Positions 18,429 through 27,451 of a stretch of 64,000 bases of DNA are shown in pieces. Made by a program: the position numbers and the translations under genes. Every line of letters starts with the position of its first letter. Position 1 is the first letter of the stretch. The DNA lies in the NCBI GenBank assembly GCA_041690675.1, contig JAWLGU010000010.1, positions 1 to 64,000 of the forward strand, written 5' to 3'. The stretch is from UBA7803 sp041690675. Lineage in GTDB: Bacteria; Pseudomonadota; Gammaproteobacteria; Pseudomonadales; Azotimanducaceae. The notes beneath the pieces were generated by a model, which saw nothing but the letters and a program-made list of their open reading frames with translations, ran no database searches and had not been told where the DNA came from.

Positions 18429-19077
18429 CACGGGGCCTCAGCAGATCCCTGAATGAGGCGATGACGGCGTCCGCGCCGAGGGCCGCGGGGGCGATGCCGT
18501 GATTGTAGCCATCCGGCACGCACACCACGGCGCAGCCGGCGGCGCGGGCACAGGCCACGTCGGTTTCCGAGTCCCCTACGAACAGCACCTCGCCCGGAGC
18601 CAGGCCCAATGCGGCGCAGGCGTGCAGCGCGGGGTCGGCGGCGGGCTTGGGCCGGGGCGCGGTATCGCCGCAGACCACGGTGTCGAAGACCCCGTCCCAG
18701 CCGAGGGCGTCGAGCAGGGCCGCAGTCAGCCGGGTGTGCTTGTTGGTGACCACCGCCAGCCGTGCCCCCCGGTCTCGCAGGGCCTCGAGGCTCGCCTCCA
18801 CGTCGGGATAAGGCGTGCTGTGCTCGGCGATGTTCCGCTCGTAGTGGTGCAGGAAGCGCTCGAACAATGCCTCCACGTCGGCATCCGCGCCCTGGTGGGC
18901 CAGGGCCTGCTCGATCAGCACCCGGGCCCCGTGGCTCACCCAGTGCCGGGTCAGGGCGTCGTCCACCGGCGCGAGCTCGGCGCTGGCGAGAGCGTGGTTC
19001 AGAGCGGCGCGGATGTCGGGCGCGGTATCCACCAGAGTGCCGTCCAGGTCGAAGAGGTAGCCGGCGAAGTGCTGCAC
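18421..19077 (-). CDS. gph: Phosphoglycolate phosphatase
   Basis: HAD-superfamily phosphatase removing 2-phosphoglycolate. GTG start at 19077; 218 residues. HAD motifs are FDLDGTLVDTAPD (nucleophile Asp), VVTNKHTRL, the lysine in APRPKPAADP, and FVGDSETDVACARAA. It begins 1 bp after rpe and overlaps trpE. The rpe-gph-trpE order is conserved in Pseudomonas and relatives. Confidence 0.94.
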   Translation of the reverse strand: MQHFAGYLFDLDGTLVDTAPDIRAALNHALASAELAPVDDALTRHWVSHGARVLIEQALAHQGADADVEALFERFLHHYERNIAEHSTPYPDVEASLEALRDRGARLAVVTNKHTRLTAALLDALGWDGVFDTVVCGDTAPRPKPAADPALHACAALGLAPGEVLFVGDSETDVACARAAGCAVVCVPDGYNHGIAPAALGADAVIASFRDLLRPRDD

Positions 19078-19078
19078 G

Positions 19079-19738
19079 TCAGCTCACCGCCTCCCGCATG
19101 GCCCCGATGGTGGCGGCGTAGTCGTCGCTACCGAAGATGGCGGAGCCGGCGACGAAGGTGTCCGCGCCCGCGTCCGCCACCCGGCGGATGTTGTCGATCT
19201 TGATGCCGCCATCGATCTCCAGGCGGATCTCCCGGCCCGAGGCGTCGATGATGTCCCGGGCCCGGGACAGCTTGCCCAGGCTCGACTCGATGAAGCTCTG
19301 GCCGCCGAACCCGGGGTTCACCGACATGATGAGCACCAGGTCCACCATGTCCACCACTTCCTCGAGCACCGTCAATGGCGTGGCGGGGTTGAACACCACT
19401 CCCGGACATGCGCCCCCTTCGCGGATGAGGCTCAGGGTGCGGTGCAGGTGCTCGGTGGCTTCGGGATGCACGCTGATGATGTCCGCGCCGGCGTCGATGA
19501 AGTCGCCGATCAGCCGATCCACCGGCTTCACCATCAGATGCACGTCCATGATGCAGTCGATACCCGCCTTGCGCAGGGACTCGAGCACCAGCGGGCCGAT
19601 GGTGAGGTTCGGCACGTAATGGTTGTCCATCACGTCGAAGTGGATGATGTCGGCCCCGGCGTCCAGCACGTCGCGGATCTCGTCGCCGAGGCGGGAGAAA
19701 TCCGCCGAGAGTATCGAGGGTGCAATCCAGTTTTCCAT
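19079..19738 (-). CDS. rpe: Ribulose-phosphate 3-epimerase
   Basis: Interconverts ribulose-5-P and xylulose-5-P in the pentose phosphate pathway. ATG at 19738 (MENWIAPSILSADFSRLG), 219 residues. TIM-barrel metal and catalytic residues are seen in HFDVMDNHYVPNLTIGP, DVHLMV, SVHPEA, MSVNPGFGGQSF and EIDGGIK, plus the phosphate loop VAGSAIFG. The frame is open upstream through the J-domain gene, but homology starts here. Confidence 0.97.
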   Translation of the reverse strand: MENWIAPSILSADFSRLGDEIRDVLDAGADIIHFDVMDNHYVPNLTIGPLVLESLRKAGIDCIMDVHLMVKPVDRLIGDFIDAGADIISVHPEATEHLHRTLSLIREGGACPGVVFNPATPLTVLEEVVDMVDLVLIMSVNPGFGGQSFIESSLGKLSRARDIIDASGREIRLEIDGGIKIDNIRRVADAGADTFVAGSAIFGSDDYAATIGAMREAVS

Positions 19739-19749
19739 GGCCGGGTATT

Positions 19750-20172
19750 CTACCCGGTTTTGACTCCGGGTTCGGTGGCGGCCGCGAGCAGCGCGTTCAA
19801 GGCCTCCCGCAGCTCGCACATGCGGGCCTCGGCTGCGGTCCGGTGGTGCGGGTCCGCGTCCCGGGGCAGGCGATCGGGATGCCAGCGGGAGACCTGGCGG
19901 CGATAGGCGAGGCGAATGGCAGCGCGATCTGCCTCCGGTCCCACGCCCAGCAGGGCCCGGGCCTTCTCGAGCAGTGGATCGCCCGGGTCGGGCTCTGGCG
20001 CGGCCCCGGGTGCTGCTCGGGTGAGGCAGCTGTCCAGGAGCTGCCCCACCACCAGGCCCCCGGCCAGCCACCACGCCAGCAGGCCGGGGTCCGGCGGCGC
20101 GAGCACCAGCGCAGCCGTCGTGGCGAGGGTCTTGCCGAGCCAGTTCCCGTAGGAGGCGTGGGTCGCGGACAT
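19750..20172 (-). CDS. Small membrane-anchored J-domain protein
   Basis: 140 residues. One or two hydrophobic segments lie in the first 55 residues (TTAALVLAP, LLAWWLAGGLVVGQLL). A C-terminal J-like domain (about 68-132) follows, with the DnaK-activating HPD motif in SRWHPDRLP and a typical helix II/III pattern (AIRLAYRRQVSRWHPDRL, RMCELREALNAL). It resembles a shortened DjlA and would recruit DnaK to the inner membrane. It lies 11 bp upstream of rpe on the same strand. Confidence 0.8.
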   Translation of the reverse strand: MSATHASYGNWLGKTLATTAALVLAPPDPGLLAWWLAGGLVVGQLLDSCLTRAAPGAAPEPDPGDPLLEKARALLGVGPEADRAAIRLAYRRQVSRWHPDRLPRDADPHHRTAAEARMCELREALNALLAAATEPGVKTG

Positions 20173-20238
20173 GAACCCACATTACGCACCGCCATGGGCA
20201 GCCACCGTGACCGCTGCACGGCGCGCCGGTGCGCTCGG

Positions 20239-20910
20239 TCACGGTTTCCGAACGTCAGGCATGCCGTTCAGCGCGGCGAGCTGGGCCGGGGTGCCGATGT
20301 CGGTCCAGGCGCCGCGCCAGATCTGGCCGGAGAGCCGCCCCTGTGCCATCAGGCGGAAGTACACGTCCCGCAGGGAGAACGGCTCGACCCGGCGCCCGGT
20401 GAGCGACCGGGGATGCAGCAGGGCGATGCCGCAGTAGACATAGCCGTCGCCGCGGCCGGTGATCCGGCCGCCCTCCATGTCGAAATCGCCGCGCTCGCGG
20501 AACGTGGGCCTGGGGGTCACCACCAGGTGGGCGTCGGCGCCCGGGTCCAGATCCCCGGGCAGCCGGCTGAACGGGAAATCCGTGAAGATGTCTCCGTTCA
20601 GCACCACGAACGGCGCGTCGCCGAGAAGCGGCAGCGCTTTGACCACGCCGCCGCCGGTTTCCAGCAGCTCGGTTTCCTCGCTGTAGCGGATGCGCACCCC
20701 GCAGGCGCTGCCGTCGCCCATGGCGTCGACGATCCGCTCCCCCAAGTGATGCACGTTGATGACCACGTCCCGGATGCCGGCGGCGGCGAGCCAGCGAAGC
20801 TGGTGAGCCAGCAGCGGCTCGCCCCGGACCTCCACCAGAGGCTTGGGCAGGGAGTCCGTCAGCGGCCGCAGCCGCTCGCCGCGGCCGGCGGCCAGGATCA
20901 TGGCCTTCAC
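20239..20910 (-). CDS. murU: N-acetylmuramate alpha-1-phosphate uridylyltransferase
   Basis: Cell-wall recycling: turns MurNAc-1-P into UDP-MurNAc, bypassing de novo synthesis and fosfomycin-sensitive MurA. The GTG at 20910 overlaps the amgK stop (GTGA); 223 residues. The nucleotidyltransferase signature is MILAAGRGERLRPLTDSLPK, then LLAHQLRWL, VVLNGDIFTD and the C-terminal TDIGTP. The pairing with amgK and the position next to lptD are the same as in Pseudomonas. Confidence 0.92.
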   Translation of the reverse strand: MKAMILAAGRGERLRPLTDSLPKPLVEVRGEPLLAHQLRWLAAAGIRDVVINVHHLGERIVDAMGDGSACGVRIRYSEETELLETGGGVVKALPLLGDAPFVVLNGDIFTDFPFSRLPGDLDPGADAHLVVTPRPTFRERGDFDMEGGRITGRGDGYVYCGIALLHPRSLTGRRVEPFSLRDVYFRLMAQGRLSGQIWRGAWTDIGTPAQLAALNGMPDVRKP

Positions 20911-21893
20911 GTCGGCGCCTCCAGCCGCCGCCGCGCCTGAGGCAGCACAGTCGCCACGTGGCCCGACAACGGCGCCAGCGCCGGGTAGCCCGCCGCCAGG
21001 TCGCGAATCCTCGTGAGCACCGGCACGATGTGCTGAAGATGCGAGTCGCGCTCGTCCCGGAGCGACAGCCGGGCAAAGATGCCCACCGCCTTGAGCTGAC
21101 GCTGCAGCGCGGTGAGGTCCAGATCCCGGGCGAAGCGATCCCGCTCCACCGGGAGCGGCGTCCGCTCCAGGTAGTGCTCCCGCCAGCGGGCTACCTCGGT
21201 TTCCGGAAAGGTGTGGTAGCAGTCGCGCAGCAGGGAGGCCAGATCGTAGGTGGCCGGCCCCATCAGCGCGTCCTGAAAATCCACCACGCCCACGTAGCCC
21301 TCCGCGGTCAGCAGCAGGTTGCGGCAGTGGAAGTCGCGGTGCACGCAGCAGCGGGGTTGCGCCTGGGTGGCTTCCACGAGGATCTCGAACGCCTCCAGCA
21401 GCGACTCCGGCGCCGCCATATTCAGCAGGGCTTGCAGAAACCACTCGCGGTAGATGGCGAGCTCTTCGGCGAAGCGCTGCCGGGTGTAGGGGGGAATTCG
21501 GCCGTCGCGTACCGCCTGCAGTCGCAGCAGCGTGTCGATGGCTCCCGGCAGCACCGTCTCCGCGCCCGGGTCCCGGTAGACGTCCTCGAAGTGTCGGGTG
21601 CCCAGATCCGTCATCAGGTACAGGCCTGCGGGGGCGTCCGCCGCCAGGAGTCGCGGAACGCCGATGCCGTGCCCGGCGAAGACGGTGGCCAGGGTGACGA
21701 ACTGGGCGTTGTTCTCCAGGGTCGGCGGCGACTGCATGACCACGAAGCTGGTCGCGCCTTCCACCTGCAGCCGGTGGAAGCGCCGGTGGCTCGCCTCTAC
21801 CGGCAGGGCGTCGAAGCGCACGGCGTCCACCGCCGGCGCCATGCCGAGCTCCGCCAGGCGCGCGCGGGCCCAGCTCTGCACTGCTACGTCCAT
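20907..21893 (-). CDS. amgK: Anomeric N-acetylmuramate/N-acetylglucosamine kinase
   Basis: Phosphorylates MurNAc at C1 to feed MurU. 328 residues of aminoglycoside-phosphotransferase fold. The kinase motifs are the catalytic loop CVHRDFHCRNLLLT and the metal site GVVDFQDALMG. The N-terminal part, FDALPVEASHRRFHRLQV, is the nucleotide-binding strand set. It forms a two-gene operon with murU and is divergent from lptD with only 35 bp between start codons. Confidence 0.92.
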   Translation of the reverse strand: MDVAVQSWARARLAELGMAPAVDAVRFDALPVEASHRRFHRLQVEGATSFVVMQSPPTLENNAQFVTLATVFAGHGIGVPRLLAADAPAGLYLMTDLGTRHFEDVYRDPGAETVLPGAIDTLLRLQAVRDGRIPPYTRQRFAEELAIYREWFLQALLNMAAPESLLEAFEILVEATQAQPRCCVHRDFHCRNLLLTAEGYVGVVDFQDALMGPATYDLASLLRDCYHTFPETEVARWREHYLERTPLPVERDRFARDLDLTALQRQLKAVGIFARLSLRDERDSHLQHIVPVLTRIRDLAAGYPALAPLSGHVATVLPQARRRLEAPT

Positions 21894-21928
21894 CTGTCGA
21901 TTCTAGGTGAAGTGATGGTAAATCTCTT

Positions 21929-24403
21929 ATGATGCGCGCCATGCGAAGCGCGTGGAACAGGGGCGGCCCGCCGGGGGTCTTCGCGGGTCTCTGCCTGACG
22001 GGCTCGACCCTGCTCGCGTGCGCGGCAGCGTCGGTTGCGGCCGCGGCCGCGGACGAAGCCGCGCCGGTGAAGGAGGTGGCCGGGCAGACGGACCTCGCCC
22101 GCCGCTACTGGGTACCCCGGTCGGCGCTGCCGCCGGAGCGGGCAGCGCTGGTGCCCGAGCACTGCGGCGGTGGTTACCTGGGCCCGACCTTCCCCTACCC
22201 CGGTGACGTGGACCAGGAGACGCTGCCCGTCGAAGCCCGCGCCGACCGGGCCGCCTATCGCCTGGAAGGCGATGTGGAGCTCTTCGGCAACGTCACCATC
22301 GAGCAGGGAAACCGCACGGTCACCGCCGAGGAGGCGCGACTGCATCGGGAGACCCGGCTGGCCACCGCCGCCGGCCAGGTGCAGTTGCTGGAGCCGGGAC
22401 TGGCCGTGCAGGGGACTCAGGCGACGGTCAACCTGGACACGGAAGCCGCCACCGTGGAGACCGTGCAGTTCCTGCTGCTCGACAGCGGCATGCGCGGCGA
22501 GGCCCGGGCGCTGGCTCAGGACGAGCAGGGCAGCATGACCATGTCCCGTGGCTCGTTCACCCGCTGCGAGCCCGGCAACGACAGTTGGCGGATCAGCGCC
22601 TCCTCGGTGGTGGTGGAGGAGGGCGAGGTGTTCGCCACGGCCCGCAACGCCGTGCTGCGGGTGGGCCCGGTGCCGGTGCTCTACGCGCCGTACTTCCGCT
22701 TCCCGGTGAGCGACGACCGCCAGTCGGGCTGGCTGTTTCCCACCCTCGGCTACTCGGACGAGGACGGCTACGACATCACCCTGCCTTACTACCTGAACCT
22801 GGCTCCCAATTACGATGCCACGCTGATTCCGCGCTACGTGAGTGAGCGTGGTGCAGGTCTGGAGACGGAGCTGCGGCACCTGTCGCGCTGGGAGCGCACG
22901 GTGCTGTCCGGAGCGTTCCTCTACAAGGACGACCTGTACGACGGCGAGTTCGAGCGCGACGACTTCGAGGAGCTGCGGGCGGCGGGGCTGGTCGGCGGGG
23001 AATTCGAGCCGGAGGACCGCTGGCTGCTGGCGCTGAACCACATGGGCGTGCTGGGCCGGTTCAGCACGGTGGTGGACTACACCGCAGTGAGCGACCGGGA
23101 CTACTTCCACGATCTCGGCACCGACCTTCAGGTATCGAGTCAGATCGAGCTGGAGCGGCGCGGCGAGCTGCGCTACGACGCCGGCGGGCTGTCCATGCGG
23201 CTGTGGGCCCAGCGGTTCCAGCGCCTGGACGAGACCCGCGTGGACCCGTATCAGCGGCTGCCGGAGCTGGACATCAATTACCTCGGCCGATTGCCGGGGC
23301 CGTTCGAGTGGTCGCTGGGGGCCTCGGCAGTGACCTTCACCCGGGAGAACGACGCCCTCACCGGCATCAATTCCGTGGTGGGGGATCGCCTGCACGTGGA
23401 GCCCAGGCTGCGCCTGCCGCTGGTCTCCCCCTGGGGTTTCCTCACCCTCACCGGCGGTTACCGTTACACCGCCTACGACCTGCGGGACGTGCCGGAGCCG
23501 CTGGGGGCGAAGCCGGAGCGCACCATCGGCCTCGGCAGCGCCCACGGCGGCCTCTTCTTCGAGCGTGACCTCGAGTGGTTCGGCGCCGATCTGCTCCAGA
23601 CCCTGGAACCCCAGCTCTACTACCTGTACCAGGAGTACGCGGCGCAGGACGACCTGCCGCGCTTCGACGCCACCGCCCTCACCTTCGGCTACAGTCAGCT
23701 GTTCCGCGACAACCGCTTTGCCGGCCTCGACCGCATCGGCGACGCCAATCAGCTCTCCGCCGGGGTCACCACCCGCTTCCTGGACCCCGCCAGCGGCCGG
23801 GAGTATTTCCGCGCGAGCCTGGGCGAGATCGTCTATTTCGACGACCGCCGGGTGACCCTCGAAGGATCGCCGGGGGATGCGGAGGCGCGTTCCAGCTCGG
23901 CGGTGGCCGGGGAGCTCGCCGGCTCCGTGGCCGGCGCCTGGCGCTTGAGCGGTAATGCGGTCTGGGATCCCCACGAGAACCGCTGGGAGGAGATCGGCAG
24001 CGCGATCCAGTACCGGCGAGACAACCGCCACATCGTCAATCTGGGCTATCGCAAGCGCCTGCAGGGTGACATCGACCAGACCGACGTGTCGCTGTATTGG
24101 CCCGTGAGCCGGCATTTCGCGGTGCTGGGCCGATGGAACTACGACGTGGTGAGCGGTCGAACGATTGAGGGATTCGGCGGCATCGAGTACAACGACTGCT
24201 GCTGGCAGATTCGCTTCATGGCCCGACGCTTCCTGGACAGCCCCACCGGCCGCGCTCTGGATTTCGAGACGGTAGATCCGGACGAGGGGGTGTTCGTGCA
24301 GGTCGTGTTCAAGGGCCTCGCCGACTTCGGCGACAAGGTGGAGTCGGTGCTGGCGCGGGGCATCCGCGGCTATCGCAAGGAGAACGAGATCGATGGGTAC
24401 TGA
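21929..24403 (+). CDS. lptD: LPS-assembly outer-membrane protein LptD
   Basis: Beta-barrel that inserts LPS into the outer leaflet together with LptE. 824 residues with an N-terminal signal segment (about 1-40). The periplasmic jellyroll is visible in YRLEGDVELFGNVTIEQGNRTVTAEEARL, and the barrel begins with YAPYFRFPVSDDRQSGWLFPTLGYS. The disulfide cysteines expected for LptD are present: one in PEHCGG (79), one in TRCEPG (about 213) and the adjacent CC near 757-758 (NDCCWQ). It starts the operon lptD-surA-pdxA-rsmA-apaH and overlaps surA by 11 bp. An ATG one codon later is also possible. Confidence 0.96.
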   Translation: MMRAMRSAWNRGGPPGVFAGLCLTGSTLLACAAASVAAAAADEAAPVKEVAGQTDLARRYWVPRSALPPERAALVPEHCGGGYLGPTFPYPGDVDQETLPVEARADRAAYRLEGDVELFGNVTIEQGNRTVTAEEARLHRETRLATAAGQVQLLEPGLAVQGTQATVNLDTEAATVETVQFLLLDSGMRGEARALAQDEQGSMTMSRGSFTRCEPGNDSWRISASSVVVEEGEVFATARNAVLRVGPVPVLYAPYFRFPVSDDRQSGWLFPTLGYSDEDGYDITLPYYLNLAPNYDATLIPRYVSERGAGLETELRHLSRWERTVLSGAFLYKDDLYDGEFERDDFEELRAAGLVGGEFEPEDRWLLALNHMGVLGRFSTVVDYTAVSDRDYFHDLGTDLQVSSQIELERRGELRYDAGGLSMRLWAQRFQRLDETRVDPYQRLPELDINYLGRLPGPFEWSLGASAVTFTRENDALTGINSVVGDRLHVEPRLRLPLVSPWGFLTLTGGYRYTAYDLRDVPEPLGAKPERTIGLGSAHGGLFFERDLEWFGADLLQTLEPQLYYLYQEYAAQDDLPRFDATALTFGYSQLFRDNRFAGLDRIGDANQLSAGVTTRFLDPASGREYFRASLGEIVYFDDRRVTLEGSPGDAEARSSSAVAGELAGSVAGAWRLSGNAVWDPHENRWEEIGSAIQYRRDNRHIVNLGYRKRLQGDIDQTDVSLYWPVSRHFAVLGRWNYDVVSGRTIEGFGGIEYNDCCWQIRFMARRFLDSPTGRALDFETVDPDEGVFVQVVFKGLADFGDKVESVLARGIRGYRKENEIDGY

Positions 24404-25703
24404 CAGGCGCGCGCTCCGTGGCCGGCTGCTGCCGGCGGTGGCGCTGGTGGTGACGTCGCTGCTGCTCGCGGGGCCGCTCCGGGCCGAGTACGAGCAGCTC
24501 GACGGCATCGTGGCGGTGGTCGACGACGACGTGGTGCTGGCCTCGGAGCTTCTCTCCCGGCTCGACGCGGTGAAGAAGCAGATCGCCGAATCCAACGTGC
24601 AGGCGCCACCCAACGACGTGCTGGTGAGCCAGATCATGGAGCGCCTCATCCTCGAGAGCCTGCAGCTGCAGGAGGCGGACCGGCGCGGGGTGCAGGTGGA
24701 CGACGAGACCCTGACGCGGGCGGTGCTGTCCTTTGCCGAGCAGAACGGCATGAACCTGGATCAGTTCCAGCAGGCACTGGCCATGGACGGGGTCAGCTAC
24801 GCCGAGTTCCGGGAGCAGATCCGCCGCGAGATGGTCATGACCCGGCTGCAGCGCAACCTGGTGAGCCGGCGCATCGCAATCAGCGACAAGGACATCGACG
24901 ACCTGCTGAGCTCCCCCTACTACCAGCAGCTGCTGTCCGACGAGTACCGGGTCGGGCACATTCTGCTGACCATCGACGAGGAAGCGACCGACGCGGCGGT
25001 GGTGGCGGCTCGGGAGCAGGCCGCCGACATCGTCCGGCAGCTGCGGGAGGGGGCCGAATTCCGCCAGATGGCCATCACCCATTCCTCGGCTCCGACGGCC
25101 CTGGAAGGCGGCGACCTGGGCTGGCGCAAGGCCGGCGAGCTGCCCTCGCTGTTCGCCGAGCAGGTGCTGAGCCTGTCACCCGGAGAGACCGCAGATCCCA
25201 TCGAGACCCGAGGCGGTATACACATCGTCCAGCTCCTGGACGTTCGGGGCGCGAGCACCCAGAGCCAGCAGCAGGCCCACCTGCGCCACATTCTGGTGCA
25301 GCCCTCCGCCGTTCGCACGGAGGAGGAGGCCGAGGCGCTGATCAGGGAGATCCATCAGCGCCTGGAGGATGGCGCCGACTTCGCGGAGCTGGCCCGGGAA
25401 TATTCCGAGGATCCCGGCAGCGCGCTGAACGGCGGCGACCTGGGCTGGACCGCCGGGGACGAGTTCGTGCCGGAGTTCCGCCAGGCGGCCGCCGCTACCG
25501 CCACCGGCGCGATCTCGGAGCCGTTCCGCTCCCAGTACGGCTGGCACGTGCTGGAGGTTCTGGACCGCCGGGAACAGGACATGAGCGAGGAGGCCCGCCG
25601 CAGCATGGCGCTGCAGATCCTCCACCAGCGCCGCTTCGACGAGGAACTGCAGAAGTGGCAGAAGGAGCTGCGGGACGAGGCCTTCGTCGACGTGCGGATC
25701 TGA
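24393..25703 (+). CDS. surA: Periplasmic chaperone / peptidyl-prolyl isomerase SurA
   Basis: Escorts outer-membrane proteins, including LptD, to the Bam complex. 436 residues. The signal peptide ends near LRAEYEQLDGI. The N-terminal SurA domain (VVDDDVVLASEL, QIMERLILESL) is followed by two parvulin domains, each with its own core: VGHILLT...GGDLGWRKAGELP and LRHILVQ...GGDLGWTAGDEFVPEF. The C-terminal helix (RRFDEELQKW) completes the chaperone core. Confidence 0.96.
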   Translation: MGTDRRALRGRLLPAVALVVTSLLLAGPLRAEYEQLDGIVAVVDDDVVLASELLSRLDAVKKQIAESNVQAPPNDVLVSQIMERLILESLQLQEADRRGVQVDDETLTRAVLSFAEQNGMNLDQFQQALAMDGVSYAEFREQIRREMVMTRLQRNLVSRRIAISDKDIDDLLSSPYYQQLLSDEYRVGHILLTIDEEATDAAVVAAREQAADIVRQLREGAEFRQMAITHSSAPTALEGGDLGWRKAGELPSLFAEQVLSLSPGETADPIETRGGIHIVQLLDVRGASTQSQQQAHLRHILVQPSAVRTEEEAEALIREIHQRLEDGADFAELAREYSEDPGSALNGGDLGWTAGDEFVPEFRQAAAATATGAISEPFRSQYGWHVLEVLDRREQDMSEEARRSMALQILHQRRFDEELQKWQKELRDEAFVDVRI

Positions 25704-25707
25704 AGTC

Positions 25708-26661
25708 GTGCTCGCCGTCACACCGGGTGAGCCCGCCGGCATCGGGCCGGATCTGGTGGTCGCTCTGGCGAGCCGGCCCCGCGGCCTGGACTGGGTGGCG
25801 GTGGCGGATCCCGACCTGCTGTTGGCGCGCGCCCGACAGCTCGGCATCGAGCTGTCGGTCGAGAGCGATCTTTCGTCTCCCAGCCGGCAGCCCGGCCATC
25901 TGACGGTGGTGCCGGTGCCGCTGGTGGCGCCGGTGCAGCCGGGGCGGCTCGCGGTGGAGAACGCCGCCTACGTGGTGGCGACCCTGGAGCGGGCAGCGGA
26001 TGGCTGCCTCGCCGGCACCTTTCGCGGCATGGTCACCGGGCCCGTGCAGAAATCCGTCATCAACGACGCGGGCATCCCCTTCTCCGGCCACACCGAGTTC
26101 CTCTGTCAGCGGGCGGGCGCCGACGACGTGCTCATGCTGCTGGTGGCGGGCAGCTTGCGGGTGGCGCTGGCCACCACGCACCTGCCGCTGCGCGCGGTGC
26201 CCGACGCCATCACCCGGCCGCTGCTGGAGCGGCGCCTGACGCTGCTCATCGACGGTCTGCGTCAGCGGTTTCGAATCGCCGCGCCGCGTGTCCTGGTGGC
26301 GGGCCTGAACCCTCACGCCGGCGAGGCGGGACATCTCGGCCGCGAGGAGATCGACGTCATCGCGCCGGTCTGCGAGGCCGCCCGCCGCGCCGGTCACGAC
26401 GTGCGCGGGCCGTTGCCGGCGGACACCCTGTTCACCCCGGAGCTGCTGGCGGAGGCGGACGCGGTGCTGGCCATGTACCACGATCAGGGCCTGCCCGTGC
26501 TCAAGCACGTGGGGTTCGGCGAGGCGGTCAATGTGACCCTCGGCCTGCCGTTCGTGCGCACGTCGGTGGACCACGGTACCGCGCTGGAGCTTGCCGGCAC
26601 GGGCCGGGCCCGCAGCGGCAGCCTGGAAGCGGCGCTCGCCCTGGCCGCGCGGCTGGGGTGA
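25708..26661 (+). CDS. pdxA: 4-hydroxythreonine-4-phosphate dehydrogenase
   Basis: NAD-dependent step of pyridoxal phosphate synthesis (DXP-independent of the ribose route). GTG start at 25708, 4 bp after surA; 317 residues. Family motifs are VTPGEPAGIGPDL, VTGPVQKSVIN, GHTEFL with a metal His, GLNPHAGE, GPLPADTLF and YHDQGLPVLKHVGF. It is four codons from rsmA's start, as in the conserved surA-pdxA-rsmA block. Confidence 0.96.
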   Translation: MLAVTPGEPAGIGPDLVVALASRPRGLDWVAVADPDLLLARARQLGIELSVESDLSSPSRQPGHLTVVPVPLVAPVQPGRLAVENAAYVVATLERAADGCLAGTFRGMVTGPVQKSVINDAGIPFSGHTEFLCQRAGADDVLMLLVAGSLRVALATTHLPLRAVPDAITRPLLERRLTLLIDGLRQRFRIAAPRVLVAGLNPHAGEAGHLGREEIDVIAPVCEAARRAGHDVRGPLPADTLFTPELLAEADAVLAMYHDQGLPVLKHVGFGEAVNVTLGLPFVRTSVDHGTALELAGTGRARSGSLEAALALAARLG

Positions 26662-26665
26662 CGGC

Positions 26666-27445
26666 ATGAGGGCGCGCAAGCGGTTCGGCCAGCATTTTCT
26701 CAGCGACCAGGGAGTACTCGGGCGCCTGGTCGGGGCCATCCGTCCGCAGCCCCACGACCGCCTGCTGGAGATCGGGCCGGGGCACGGCGCGCTGACGGAG
26801 CATCTCTACGGCATGACGGAGCGTTTCCTGGCCGTAGAGATCGACCGCGATCTCGTGCCGTTCCTGAAGGCGCGATTCGCGGAGTTGGAGCTGGTGAACG
26901 ACGACATCCTGCGGGTGGATCTGCAACGCCTGCTGAGCGATGGTGACCGGCAATGGCGGCTCGTGGGCAATCTGCCGTACAACATCTCCACACCGCTGAT
27001 GCTGCGGCTGCTCGATCATCTGGACCGCATCCAGGACATGCACTTCATGCTGCAGCGCGAGGTGGCGGCCCGTCTGGCAGCGGCGCCGGGCAGCAAGGCA
27101 TGGGGCCGGATCACCGTGCTCACCCAGTACCACTGCGAGGTCGATCTGCTCTTCGAGGTGTCGCCGGATAGCTTCACTCCGCCCCCCAAGGTGCACTCGG
27201 CCGTGCTGCGGATGGTGCCGCGGCGGGAAAAGCTGGCGCTGAACGACCCGGAAGCGTTCGCCCGTCTGCTGCGGCATGCTTTCGCGCAGCGCCGCAAACA
27301 GCTCGGTAACGCCCTGCAGTCTCTCGAGCCCGATTTCGCCCGCGCCGGAGTCGACCCCACCCGCCGTGCCGACGGCGTCTCTGTGGCCGAGTTCGTGGCG
27401 CTCGCGAACACCATAGCGGCACCGCCGGCCAACAACGGAGGCTGA
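26666..27445 (+). CDS. rsmA: 16S rRNA dimethyladenosine transferase
   Basis: Dimethylates A1518 and A1519 of 16S rRNA (KsgA). ATG at 26666, 4 bp after pdxA; 259 residues. Motifs are KRFGQHFL, SAM-binding EIGPGHGALTEHL, VNDDIL, and catalytic NLPYNIST. The C-terminal helical domain contains FAQRRKQLGNAL. apaH follows by 6 bp. Confidence 0.97.
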   Translation: MRARKRFGQHFLSDQGVLGRLVGAIRPQPHDRLLEIGPGHGALTEHLYGMTERFLAVEIDRDLVPFLKARFAELELVNDDILRVDLQRLLSDGDRQWRLVGNLPYNISTPLMLRLLDHLDRIQDMHFMLQREVAARLAAAPGSKAWGRITVLTQYHCEVDLLFEVSPDSFTPPPKVHSAVLRMVPRREKLALNDPEAFARLLRHAFAQRRKQLGNALQSLEPDFARAGVDPTRRADGVSVAEFVALANTIAAPPANNGG

Positions 27446-27451
27446 CGCAGC

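Noticed and set aside
18428..18480. A trp attenuator or leader peptide before trpE.
   Set aside because: trpE overlaps gph, and no Trp-codon run or alternative hairpins are visible.
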